A DNA stretch of 47,967 nucleotides from Clostridia bacterium (GTDB lineage Bacteria; Bacillota; DTU025). The notes beneath the pieces were generated by a model. The model made no database searches and was not told the DNA's origin. It worked only from the letters and a program-made list of their open reading frames with translations. A program made the translations under genes and the position numbers. The stretch lies in the NCBI GenBank assembly GCA_034926675.1, contig JAYFQW010000008.1, positions 1 through 47,967 on the forward strand, written 5' to 3'. Of this stretch, positions 25,155-34,100 are shown piece after piece. Within the stretch, counting starts at the first letter, position 1. Each line of letters begins with the position of its first letter.

Positions 25155-26075
25155 GTGCGCCCGGCATGATCGTTGTCTGAGGGGTGAAAGTCCCCGATGG
25201 TGAAGGCAGCAGTAGCCATAGCTTAAGGCAAGGGTGTCCGCCGCGAGGCGGAATCTGGCGGGAGCGCCTAGCCCTTCTTCGGCGCGAACCACAGAGCAAC
25301 CCGGGGAGAACACGCAGAGACTCATGGAGCTCATCGTATCCAATTCCAATGTGGTAAGCGCGTGCAAACGCGTGGAGCAGAACAAAGGAGCTGCGGGGAT
25401 CGATGGGATGCGAGTTGGCGAACTACGCCCATACTTGCATGTCCATTGGGCTGAGCTCAAGCAATCGCTGCTCAGCGGGACCTGCAGGCCAAGCCCTGTA
25501 CGCCGGCACGAAATCCCGAAGCCGGGCGGAGGCGTAAGACTTCTGGGGATACCCACCGCATTGGACCGTTTCATTCAGCAAGCCGTTCTACAGGTGCTGA
25601 CGCCGCTGTTTGAACCCACGTTCTCTGAGCACAGCTACGGCTTCAGGCCGGGCAAGAGCATGGCCAGCCGCATTCGCGAGCTCAACTCCTACCTGCGAGG
25701 TTGGATGGGATACTACCGAATCGCGCGGACCCCGAGCGTATGCCAGGAGATGGATCAATGGATACGACGACGTCTGCGGATGTGCCTGCTGAAACAATGG
25801 AAGAGGCCCAAGACGGTGCGGCGAAACCTCGTCGCTCTGGGCATTCCCGATGAGTGGGCACAAAAGATCAGCGGGTCGCGTAAAGCATACTGGCGACTCG
25901 CTAACACTCCGCAGGTGAACAAAGCCCTCGGCATCGCCCACTGGCGCAACCAAGGGCTTCTGAGCTTGACGGATCTCTACGCGCAGAATTCCTAAGGTTT
26001 CATGAACCGCCTTATGCCTAACGGCACGTACGGTGGTGTGGGAGGACGGGGGCTAGACGCCCCCTCCTACCCGAT
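25155..26075 (+). mobile_element. Group II intron (IIC type), internally deleted
   Basis: The 5' end GTGCGCCCGGCATGAT and the following GAGGGGTGAAAGTCCCC are the standard start and domain I of this intron class. At 26004-26040 the domain V hairpin is present (GAACCGCC ... GTACGGTGGTGTG). It is followed by a domain VI stem (GGAGGACGGGGGC ... GCCCCCTCC) and the 3' end CTACCCGAT. The element is about 0.9 kb where full-length relatives are about 1.8-1.9 kb; the loss lies inside the encoded protein. It sits just behind a terminator hairpin, as IIC introns do. The RNA ends look complete, so splicing with a maturase supplied in trans is conceivable. Confidence 0.85.
25324..25995 (+). pseudogene. ltrA: Intron-encoded reverse transcriptase/maturase, core deleted
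   Basis: The protein starts MELIVSNSNVVSACKRVEQNKGAAGIDGM and runs through RRHEIPKPGGGVRLLGIPT and FSEHSYGFRPGKS, that is RT blocks 0 to about 2. After GFRPGKSM it jumps to RIRELNSYLRGWMGYYRIA, the maturase X domain, and ends normally (WRLANTPQVNKALG, YAQNS). The missing part of some 200 residues contains the catalytic YADD box, so it cannot reverse transcribe. The join keeps the frame. The open frame continues upstream to 25234, but those bases belong to the intron RNA structure; ATG 25324 is the likely start. Confidence 0.85.
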
Positions 26076-26125
26076 TGTGCGAAATGTGTGCGAACGAGCT
26101 GAGAGTGTGCGTGACCGCTGTGTAG

Positions 26126-27256
26126 TTATCCGAAGAGCATGCCCTCGAGTTTGTTCACCGCGCTCTGCTGCATGTCGGGCAGCACGTGCGAGTAGGTGTC
26201 GAGCGTCAGCTGGGTACTGGCATGCCCTAGCATGTCGGACACGATCTTGGGATGCTCGCCGGCGCCTAGTAGGAGCGTGGCACACGTATGACGGAGATCA
26301 TACAGGCGTATGGCATCCGGCAATCCTGCAGCTTTGAGCGCCGGCTTGAAATGGCGGTTCACCAGGTTGTGGCTGTCTAGCGGCTGGCCATTGTCTGCCG
26401 CGAACACGAGGTCCAGGTTCTGTTACTTGATCCCAGCACCCAGCCTCTGTTCAGCTTGCCTGCTCCTGTGAACCCGCAGGGCATGGACCACCGTGGGCAG
26501 GAGTTTGACGGTGCGCCTACTCTTCGGTGTCTTGGGCTCATCGAAACGCCATTCTGCCTTGTTCCTCACCAGACTCCGGCATACGTGGATCATGCTTTCA
26601 TCAAGGTTGACGTCCTTCCACTGCAGCCCTAGGTATTCCCCTGGCCTCATGCCGGTTGTGACTGCCAGCAGGAACAGGGCATACAGCGGGCTGCTCTCTG
26701 CGGAACTGAGGAACTGGGCTACTTCAGTTCTCGACATAGCGCGCATCTCGGTGTGCTTCTGACGCGGTAGATCAACATACTCAGCCGAGTTCTTAGGAAG
26801 CAGCTGCCACTTCACCGGCTGTTTCAACGCACTGCTCAGGACCGCATGGGTGTACCGAACGGTGCGCGGCGATAGCCCCTTCTCCAACATGCTGGTGTAC
26901 ACCCCCTGGACGTCGAGCGGGGTTATCGACGAGAGGGTTCGTAATCCCAATGATGGTCTCACATGGCGGTCCAACAGGCCACGGTAATCTGTCAAGGTCC
27001 GGCCCCTGACGCGCGGGGCGGCTGACGTCTCCAACCACCGATCCAGATACGCGTTCAGGGTCTCCTTCGAAGGCTCAACGAAAGTGCCCCGGTCAAGGTC
27101 ATTAAGTACGGATGTTCGATAACGCTGGGCGTCTTTCTTCGTGCCTCTGATGGTCTTGTTGTGATAGACTCGCCCTCCGGCCTCATCAACACCAATGCAG
27201 ACCCTGACTAAGTGCCTATCCTTGCCCCTGGTGATTATCTGGCCTCGTTCACGCAT
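26126..27256 (-). pseudogene. Tyrosine recombinase/integrase split by one in-frame stop
   Basis: The N-terminal part (27256 to 26423) has an arm-binding-like start (GGRVYHNKTIRGTKKDAQ), the core-binding SAM-like domain (TLNAYLDRWLE, LTDYRGLLDRHV) and the first catalytic Arg in TTGMRPGEYLGLQW. The C-terminal part (26407 to 26126) has LYDLRHTCATLLL (H-x-x-R region), LGHASTQLTLDTYSHV and the catalytic Tyr. A single TAA at 26420-26422 separates them in the same frame (GAGIK, stop, QNLDLVFAADNG). Everything else is intact, so this is a very recent knockout, a sequencing error, or readthrough. It is a phage/ICE-type integrase next to the BREX island and lies immediately behind the small RHH-like gene. 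Confidence 0.88.
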
Positions 27257-27309
27257 TCCTGACCTCCTCCCGTTAACTGAACTATAACGATGGTAGAGCC
27301 GGAGGATGC

Positions 27310-27459
27310 CTACTTTCCATTGCCTTCATCGCGGTCGCTGTCTCGGGCCTGTTCGATGAGCTCCCTTATCACCTGTGCCAGGCTCTTTCGGGAGTGAAAG
27401 GCAACCAGCCTAAGCCATTCGTAGGCATCATCTGGAAGCATAATGTGCAAGTCCTTCAT
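27310..27459 (-). CDS. Small ribbon-helix-helix-like protein
   Basis: The product has 49 residues: a short strand MKDLHIMLPDDAYEWL, a helix LRLVAFHSRKS, then LAQVIRELIEQA. This is the pattern of CopG/Arc-type RHH proteins, which dimerise and bind DNA. A longer open frame continues upstream to 27804, but its translation has no protein-like character; ATG 27459 has GGTGAAGG before it. It is transcribed toward the integrase gene 53 nt downstream and may regulate it. Confidence 0.6.
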   Translation of the reverse strand: MKDLHIMLPDDAYEWLRLVAFHSRKSLAQVIRELIEQARDSDRDEGNGK

Positions 27460-28130
27460 GATGGCGCCTTCACCTGGACTATAGTCCATCACGAGTGAAT
27501 GATCAACGCTCGATTGGGATGCAGGACTGAGCGTACCGTCTCGGCACCTGACTGCATCATGTATGGAGCAGGACGGTAGACAATCCGAGGAATATGCTTG
27601 AAAGAGTTGCCATGAACAAGGCGCCTGTGGAGCGCTTCGGAGCCCCCCCATGCCAGGTTGCACCCCACCTACAGATCGAGTCTCCCTGGGCCTCGCAGGG
27701 TAGCGTAACGCTGTCCGTAACGGTACGCCTGACAGAGGCTCAGCAAGATCCGCCGCGAGCTTACCCACACTCGTCCAGACAACTTGCGCAAGAGGAGCAA
27801 ACAACTGAATATCTGTGCAAGGTTCGCCTAGACAATCGTCTCTGAGGAGTCGGTCAAGCCTAGGCCTACAATCACCCTAGACATCCCTGAGATCACCCTC
27901 GTGAAGCTCTCCAGGGGGCTCAAAGGGGGCTTGGAATCGTGTATGTCGGCTTGATGTTGTGATGGTGATGGGATAGGGTGGTCGGGGGCGGTGTGCACGC
28001 ATGTGCCGGTACTCCTGCGGCATGGGGATCGATGCAGGGCCCATCGCTAGGTTCCGAGGGCGAGGTGAGGGGCCCTCGCCATGTGGTCGTGTTCTGCGTG
28101 TGGTGGCTGTTGGTTGGCAGGCCCTGGGAC
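27460..28130. other. Gap without a recognised gene
   Basis: No intact gene is recognised. A plus-strand frame at roughly 27835-27954 (TITLDIPEITLVKLSRG) lacks a start codon and may be a remnant. A GC-rich 7-bp hairpin (GGCGAGG ... CCTCGCC, near 28057-28082) lies beyond the 3' end of the minus-strand gene at 28131 and could be its terminator. Confidence 0.35.
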
Positions 28131-28586
28131 TCAGTCCCTACCTCCGAGCTCGCGCCACTGCTCCTTCAGTTCTGCAGCCCGCCGGCGCCTTTCATCCGCC
28201 TCGCGCTTGCCGCGTTCTGCGGCCTCTGCCTCGAGCTGCGCAACCCTGCGCTCATGAGCTGTCTTAAGGTTCATGAACTCGTCAGGCGAAGTGAGTATCC
28301 CTTGCTCTACCTCGCGCCTGATGCAGTCATACTCGACCGGGTAATCGTTCTTCATCCTACCATACAGCATTGCGCCTGACCAACCCCAGGACCGGCCCTG
28401 CTTGGTGATTTCCGCGGCATCCTCCAGGTGCATGAGGATACCTATGTAGCCTCGGTTCTCCCACTTGGTCTCCTTCAGACGATCACGGACGAATTGCGTC
28501 CTGATGCCTGTAAAGCTTCTTTGCGGCGTCAAGGCTTTCACGAGACCCCTAGCAAGCTCGTCTTCCTCCCTGAAGTCCTCCTTCAT
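28131..28586 (-). CDS. Hypothetical protein with charged C-terminal coiled coil
   Basis: The product has 151 residues and I do not recognise it. Residues 1-95 look globular (GYIGILMHLEDAAEITKQGRSWGWSGAMLYGRM). Residues 100-150 are a highly charged heptad-like helix (AQLEAEAAERGKREADERRRRAAELKEQW), likely a coiled coil. AAGGAGG sits 8 nt before ATG 28586 on the minus strand, so the start is firm; GTG 28595 is upstream but overlaps the ribosome site. It lies between the integrase and the BREX operon and is transcribed toward the integrase. It is probably cargo of the mobile island. Confidence 0.65.
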   Translation of the reverse strand: MKEDFREEDELARGLVKALTPQRSFTGIRTQFVRDRLKETKWENRGYIGILMHLEDAAEITKQGRSWGWSGAMLYGRMKNDYPVEYDCIRREVEQGILTSPDEFMNLKTAHERRVAQLEAEAAERGKREADERRRRAAELKEQWRELGGRD

Positions 28587-28630
28587 ACGGCACACCTCCT
28601 TCCAGGCGATAGATTCGCCTCTCGAACTGG

Positions 28631-28852
28631 ATGATACGCCAGTTGCGTGGGGTTACCTTCCTGGTAAGCCAGACTCATTCGCAGGATTCGTCGCGGGCTC
28701 GAGATCCAGACCACCGCTTTCGGAAGAGCGTGATCGCCAACTGGCAGGCACAATGGTGTAATTGTCCACAGATGGCTGAGCGGGCCAGACTCTTTTGTGA
28801 ATGGCATGCCTTGGCGATTGAGCGTCGGACCTCAGGGAGGAGTGAGCGGTGA
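28631..28852 (+). CDS. Possible small Cys-containing protein
   Basis: The open frame of 73 residues ends in WQAQWCNCPQMAERARLFCEWHALAIERR. The last part looks protein-like, the first 30 residues less so, and no ribosome site precedes ATG 28631; a start at GTG 28730 is possible. Its stop codon overlaps the start of the next gene, the arrangement of translational coupling, which is the main reason to list it. Confidence 0.35.
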   Translation: MIRQLRGVTFLVSQTHSQDSSRARDPDHRFRKSVIANWQAQWCNCPQMAERARLFCEWHALAIERRTSGRSER

Positions 28853-29097
28853 TGGGTGATGACATGGAGATGCTGGCGCATGCGGAGAGCATCGCAAGAA
28901 CGCTGGAGCTGTGCTCCCCTCTTATGGAAACACAGCGCATACGTGAGTGCTTCGCCGAGCTTGGGCGGAGGTTCTCAGACCTAGTCACTATCGGAAAAGA
29001 GCCCGGAGGCGCTGAAATTGTTGCCGATCCCATTAGGAACGCTATCCGAGAGGCAGAGCAGGTGCTGGACGGGCTTATCAGGATGCCCGAACACTAG
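28849..29097 (+). CDS. Small hypothetical helical protein
   Basis: The product has about 82 residues and is almost wholly helical in character (MLAHAESIARTLELC, RECFAELGRRFSDLV, NAIREAEQVLDGLIR). I do not recognise a family. GGGAGGAG lies 8 nt before GTG 28849, with ATG 28852 as an alternative start. The ribosome site supports a real gene. It may be coupled to the frame ending at 28852. Confidence 0.55.
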   Translation: MMGDDMEMLAHAESIARTLELCSPLMETQRIRECFAELGRRFSDLVTIGKEPGGAEIVADPIRNAIREAEQVLDGLIRMPEH

Positions 29098-29455
29098 TGG
29101 CGTGTCGCGTTCGAGCCATACGATTGGTGCACCATCGAATCGATGTGGATGTACGAAATACAACTCAAGACTAAGCCTGGCGCGTGGCAACACGACTTGG
29201 AGATCCGGCCTCGTTATTGCCAGGTTCACCTGCTGCCACGCGTCTTGCCTATCCGCACGATATCGAAGTCGAGGACAGGCAAGCGGTCGCGCCACCAATG
29301 AGAAAGCTCGGTCGGCGCATTCCTCCCGAGCTCCCCATGTCGGTCATACACTCATCCAGTAGTTAGCTGATGCGCCAACGGCTCCGCAGGCCCGAACACG
29401 GCCTATCCCGGCAGAGCAGTAGGGCACGACCGTACATAACAGCCGTGGTATCCCA

Positions 29456-29491
29456 CTAGTGTCCGGGGAGGATCAAAATACGTTCTAACAT
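29456..29491 (-). other. Strong ribosome site with an 11-codon frame
   Basis: On the minus strand GGAGGTGAT (29504 to 29496), a 9-nt match to the 16S anti-Shine-Dalgarno sequence, stands 4 nt before ATG at 29491. The frame (MLERILILPGH) ends after 11 codons at 29456. It is either the start of a truncated gene or a real mini-peptide divergent from the BREX operon. Confidence 0.4.
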
Positions 29492-29528
29492 AATCATCAC
29501 CTCCAGAAAGTGAAATCCGAAGCTGATG

Positions 29529-29557
29529 TTGACATGAAATCTGCGCAGCCATATGAG
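29529..29557 (+). promoter_or_regulatory. Candidate promoter of the BREX operon
   Basis: TTGACA (29529-29534) and TATGAG (29552-29557) are 17 bp apart. The hexamers are a perfect -35 and a 4-of-6 -10. Transcription would start about 200 nt before the HTH gene. No other good promoter was found, but the call is by eye. Confidence 0.45.
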
Positions 29558-29762
29558 TCAGGGGCAGGTGCTACGGAGTACACCACATGAATTGGTGAAC
29601 AGGCCGACATTCAGCAAGAGTATTCCGAGTGAATATGAACCACTCAGTGTATACATAATACTACTAACTCATATCAAACCCGACAAAGTCCTTACAATTT
29701 GATGGCGAATATGTTACCATCACTAGTAGGTCTTAGTTGCAGGACAACCAGGAGGTAAGCAA

Positions 29763-29954
29763 ATGCCTAACGAACCTGAGAAATGGTCAAGCCTTGAGGA
29801 GATAGCCGAACACCTCGGCGTGAGTAAGGACACAATTCGCAACTGGATTAAGAAAGGCGTCATCCCGCACCGTCGGATAGGCAAGCAGTTCAAGTTCAGA
29901 ATTTCTGAAGTAGACGCTTGGGTCGACAGTGGCAAGAGCGCTGAGATTGAATAA
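29763..29954 (+). CDS. Excisionase-family helix-turn-helix protein
   Basis: The product has 63 residues: WSSLEEIAEHLGVSKDTIRNWIKKGVIPHRRIGKQFKFRISEVDAWV. This is the MerR-like/excisionase (HTH_17) domain, with helix-turn-helix at about 9-29 and the wing RIGKQFKF. AGGAGG sits before ATG 29763. It is the first gene of the BREX operon, about 50 nt before brxA. BREX loci often carry a WYL-domain repressor (BrxR) in this place. This protein could be a different regulator, or it could be a directionality factor for the island recombinase. Regulation of BREX is inference from position. Confidence 0.85.
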   Translation: MPNEPEKWSSLEEIAEHLGVSKDTIRNWIKKGVIPHRRIGKQFKFRISEVDAWVDSGKSAEIE

Positions 29955-30005
29955 GCCACCGATGGCAATTGAGGTCAAAGGGGCGTGAATGGGTGATCAA
30001 AAACT

Positions 30006-30611
30006 ATGGGCTTAACTATGCCGTACAACGGCTGCCTGACTGGTGAGCAGTTCCTGTTCTACGAGATGAGGATTGTTTCAGAGCAGTATCTTGAGGGCAA
30101 GCCGATTGAAGAAATAACCGAATACATCAAGCGGGATAATCTGTTCCAGTACCCGACGGAGCGCAAGATAAGTAAACTCGTCCGCGTCTGTCACAGGCGG
30201 ATTGTCGCGCTTGGCAACGAGAATCTGGTCTACGAGGTGGCGAACGCTCCCGTCGAGGTGGCGAAGCAGATTAACCTCTATGCGATGATGCGGTATAACC
30301 GCCTTGTCCGTGAGTTTATGGTTAATCTTGTCGGCGAGAAGTACCGTCAGCAGGACTTTTCTTACACCCGCAAGGACATCAACGTGTTTTTTTCCCGTCT
30401 GCAGGAGCAGAACGACAATGTAGCCGCTTGGAGCGAGCAGACGATAACCAAGTTGAAGCAGGTGCTGACCAAATGCCTGATTGAAACGGAGATGCTCGAC
30501 AGCGTTAAGGATACGACGCTGAACCCAATCTTCATCAGCGCGGAACTGGAAAGCGGCATCCGCCAAAACAACGACTTGACTGCGCTTGCCGCTTTCAACT
30601 GTTTCAGATAG
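30006..30611 (+). CDS. brxA: BREX protein BrxA (DUF1819)
   Basis: The product has 201 residues. NGCLTGEQFLFYEMRIVSEQYLEGK, then LFQYPTERKISKLVRVCHRRI, and further QDFSYTRKDINVFFSRL match the DUF1819 family, small DNA-binding proteins related to NusB-like inner-membrane-associated folds. BrxA is required in several type 1 BREX systems. No convincing ribosome site is seen; ATG 30018 (MPYNGCLTGEQ) is a good alternative start because most relatives begin near that point. brxB follows after 10 nt. Confidence 0.9.
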   Translation: MGLTMPYNGCLTGEQFLFYEMRIVSEQYLEGKPIEEITEYIKRDNLFQYPTERKISKLVRVCHRRIVALGNENLVYEVANAPVEVAKQINLYAMMRYNRLVREFMVNLVGEKYRQQDFSYTRKDINVFFSRLQEQNDNVAAWSEQTITKLKQVLTKCLIETEMLDSVKDTTLNPIFISAELESGIRQNNDLTALAAFNCFR

Positions 30612-30621
30612 GAACGTGACT

Positions 30622-31179
30622 ATGGAAGACATCAAACAGAAACTTGATAAAATCAAGGGGCGAATATCCGACGCGAACTTCCTCGCCAATAAGGGGCTTT
30701 CCAACGAAGTTGGTATTCACGTCTTCAAATACGCGCCGGAGTATGAACTCATGGTCCGCGACTACATCGAGCGGCTCGTCAGTACTCCGTCCGACGATTA
30801 TAGGGTCATCGAGCAGGATATGTACAAGATACTGCTTGAGATCTTGGAGGAGAAGCGGGTGCTTGGCACGGTGCCGGGGCTTGAGGAAAAGAAGGGTAAG
30901 GACTACCTGCTCGCCCAACTCCAGAAGATAGCGACGCCGGAGGCGTTCCTTGCCAAGATGAAGTATGAGCCGCACCAACGCGGCGACGTGCTATTTTTGA
31001 TGGGTGTCGGCAAAGTGTATCCCTTTATGCGGTCGCATAAGATGCTCGACAGTATGCAGCAGATGTTCTCGGATATACCGATTGTGATGTTCTATCCGGG
31101 GGAATTCAACGGGCACAGCCTAATCCTATTCAATAAGTTCCACGACGGTAACTATTATAGGGCGTTTAATTTACTTTAA
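30622..31179 (+). CDS. brxB: BREX protein BrxB (DUF1788)
   Basis: The product has 185 residues, the usual size of DUF1788. LANKGLSNEVGIHVFKYAPEYE near 20-40, LLEILEEKRVLGTVPGLEEKKGKDYLLAQL in the middle, then VLFLMGVGKVYPFMRSHKMLDSMQ and IPIVMFYPGEFNGHSL near the end are its hallmarks. Its role in the BREX complex is needed for defence but poorly understood. The open frame extends to 30586 inside brxA; ATG 30622 with AGGAA at 8 nt fits better. brxC follows after 15 nt. Confidence 0.92.
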   Translation: MEDIKQKLDKIKGRISDANFLANKGLSNEVGIHVFKYAPEYELMVRDYIERLVSTPSDDYRVIEQDMYKILLEILEEKRVLGTVPGLEEKKGKDYLLAQLQKIATPEAFLAKMKYEPHQRGDVLFLMGVGKVYPFMRSHKMLDSMQQMFSDIPIVMFYPGEFNGHSLILFNKFHDGNYYRAFNLL

Positions 31180-31194
31180 CCGGAGGAAATCACA

Positions 31195-34100
31195 ATGAAG
31201 ATTCAGAGTATGTTTCAAAAGGACATAAACCGTGACATCAACGGCGTTATTAAGGTGGCGCAGGACGACGAGTACAGCCTACAACAGGAACTTGGCGAGT
31301 ACATAATTACGAAGGAACTCCGCCGCCACTTTAATACTTTTTTTGATAACTACTCCAAAGCCATCGACCACCCGACCGACAAAATCGGGGTCTGGATTTC
31401 CGGTTTCTTTGGAAGCGGTAAATCCCACTTCTTAAAAATCCTGTCCTACTTACTGTCCAACCGTACGGTCGGTGGTAGAACCGCCGTCGACATCTTCAAG
31501 GACAAGTTCGACGACCCGATGATGTACGCCACGGTTGTCCGCTGCACTAATATTCCCACAGAGTCGATTCTCCTTAACATAGACATCGAGGGACCCATTA
31601 ACAAAGACAAAACGGCAGTTCTGCGCGTGTTCGCCAAGGTGTTCTATAACCACCTCGGCTTTTACGGCGAGGATTTGAAGATAGCGAAACTGGAACGCTT
31701 TGTGGACAAGCAGGGCAAAACCGAGGCATTTCGCAGAGTGTTTGAGGAAGTAAACGGCGCACCCTGGTTGGAGAGCCGCGCTTCCTACGCATTCTTTGAG
31801 GACGACATTGTGTCTGTTCTACAAAGTGTGCTTGGCATGAGCGAAACCGCCGCCCGCAACTGGTTCAACAGCGAAGAGAACGCCAACATGAGCATCAAGC
31901 AGCTCGTCGAGGAAATCAAGGAGTATGTGGACAGCAAAGGCAAAGACTTCCAGCTTCTATTCTGCGTGGACGAAGTCGGACAGTACATCGGCGACGATGG
32001 CGACCTGATGATAAACCTGCAGTCTATTGTCGAGGAAGTCGGTAGCAAGTGCCGGGGCAAGGTCTGGGTTATGGTAACGAGTCAAGAAGCCATCGACTCA
32101 GTTGTGAAAATCAGTGGCGATGACTTTTCTAAGATTCAAGGGCGTTTCAATACCCGTCTATCCCTTTCTTCCGCTTCGGTGGACGAGGTCATTAAGAAGC
32201 GTATCCTTGAAAAGACAGAGGACGCGGACGCACTTTTGAGTATGGTCTACGACAAGGAACGCGCCGTGTTGAAGAACCTTTTCACGTTCAATAACGCGGT
32301 GCTGGATATCAAAGGCTATGAGGACGGTGCTGAGTTCTCCGCTACATACCCGTTCGTGCCTTATCAGTTTATCATCATTCAGAAGGTACTCACCGAAATC
32401 CGCAAGCACGGCAATTCAGGAAAGCACCTATCGGGCGGCGAGCGTTCTATGCTCTCCGGCTTCCAAGAGGCGGCGCAGAAGGTACAGGGCAATTACGAGA
32501 ATGCCCTTGTATCTTTCTCGCAGTTTTACGACACGGTGCATACCTTCCTTGAAAGTTCGATACGCCGAGTGATAGACCGTTGCCAGACCGCCGCTGACAA
32601 GCGCGACGGCTTGGAGCAGCGTGACGTGAACGTTCTGAAACTGCTCTACCTCGTGCGATACATCGACGACATCAAGGCGAACATCGACAATATCGCCATT
32701 CTGATGGTGGATGACATCCGCACGGACAAAATAACCCTGAGGCGTGAAATCGCTGAATCCTTGGAGCGTCTGGAAACGCAGAACTACGTCGCCCGCAACG
32801 GCGACACCTACTCGTTCCTAACCGACGAGGAGCAGGACATCGCCATCGACATCCGCAACACGTCCGTGGACAGTGCGACAATCGTCCAGAGCATCGGGCA
32901 GACGATCTTCAGCGAGATTTACCCGTCAAAGAAATACAAATATAACAAATACGACTTCGCTTATGACCAGTACATCGATGAAACCCTCGTTGGTGCGGCT
33001 ACGGGCGGGGTACGTCTGCGTTTCGTCACGGTGGCAAGCGACTATTACAACGCACCCGAAGCGCGGCTGATTATGGACTCGCAGGTTAACAACGAGGCTA
33101 TCGTCCTACTATCGAACGACGCCCTATACTTCGAGGAACTTGAAACGGCCGCGAAGATTCGCAAGTACATCAAGCAAAAGAACGTATCTCAGTTGCCGGA
33201 GAGCATTCAGGATATTATCCGCAAGCATCAGGCACAGGCTCGGATGCTGGAAGAGAGTGCAAAGGTACAGATTGACAAGGCTATCATAGACGGGGTGTTC
33301 TTCATTTATGGCGAGAAGGTCGACATAAAGTGCGGCGACGCCAAGACTAGACTGGACGAAGCCTTGAAGCAACTGATAGAAAGTGTCTACTCGAAACTGA
33401 ACCTTGTGAACACGTTCAGTGAGAGCGACGCGGATATTCTAACTATCCTCAACGGAGAGCCGCAGCAGAGCGGACTGGTCGGAATTGGAAGCAATAACGA
33501 GTTTGCCTTAAACGAGGTCAGCCAGTGGCTTGAGGACCGCCATATGAGCCACGTCCCCGTTTCGATGGGCGACGTACAGCGCCGCTATCAGGCAATTCCC
33601 TACGGCTGGCGTGAGGTGGACATCGCCGCGCTTGTGGCAAGGCTTATCGTCGCACAAAGAATAGAAATCCGCTACGGCGGCGCGATCGTCGGCAAGGACG
33701 ACAAGAACCTCGTCCGCTATCTGCGCGTCAAATCCGAGATTGACAAGGCAAGCGTGAGCCGCCGAATCGCTCCATCAGAGGAAGATATGCGGAAAGCAGT
33801 CAAGTTTCTGCGCGACTGGCTCGGACAGATGAGCATTGCCGAGGACGAGGACGGCTTGCTGCAGTTCGTCAAAGACACGCTGACCGATAAAAAGAACCGC
33901 TACGAAGCCCTGATTGCCGAATACACTCACGACCGCTACCCGCAAAAGGAAGTCGTGATGAGCGCCCGTGACTTGATGAGTGACATTCTCTCGCAAAAGA
34001 ACGACAATGTAGCTCTCTTGAAACGCCTGCTTGCAAGGCAGGACGACCTGCTTGACAGCATCGAAGACATGGAGGAGATCGAAACCTTCTTCAAGTCCCA

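Larger units (their letters stand above)
29098..29762. other. Upstream region of the BREX operon
   Basis: No intact gene is seen. The left part (29100-29300) has an uninterrupted frame (FEPYDWCTIESMWMYEIQ) that may be a remnant. From about 29470 the sequence becomes AT-rich and holds a candidate promoter and a very strong minus-strand ribosome site with only an 11-codon frame behind it. Confidence 0.4.

Noticed and set aside
25234-25323. Upstream start of the intron-encoded protein
   Set aside because: These codons lie in the intron's domain I RNA region, and the product resembles the family only from ATG 25324 onward.
27460-27804. N-terminal extension of the small RHH-like protein to 164 residues
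   Set aside because: The extra 115 residues are rich in Cys, Pro and Arg without protein character, and a ribosome site favours ATG 27459.
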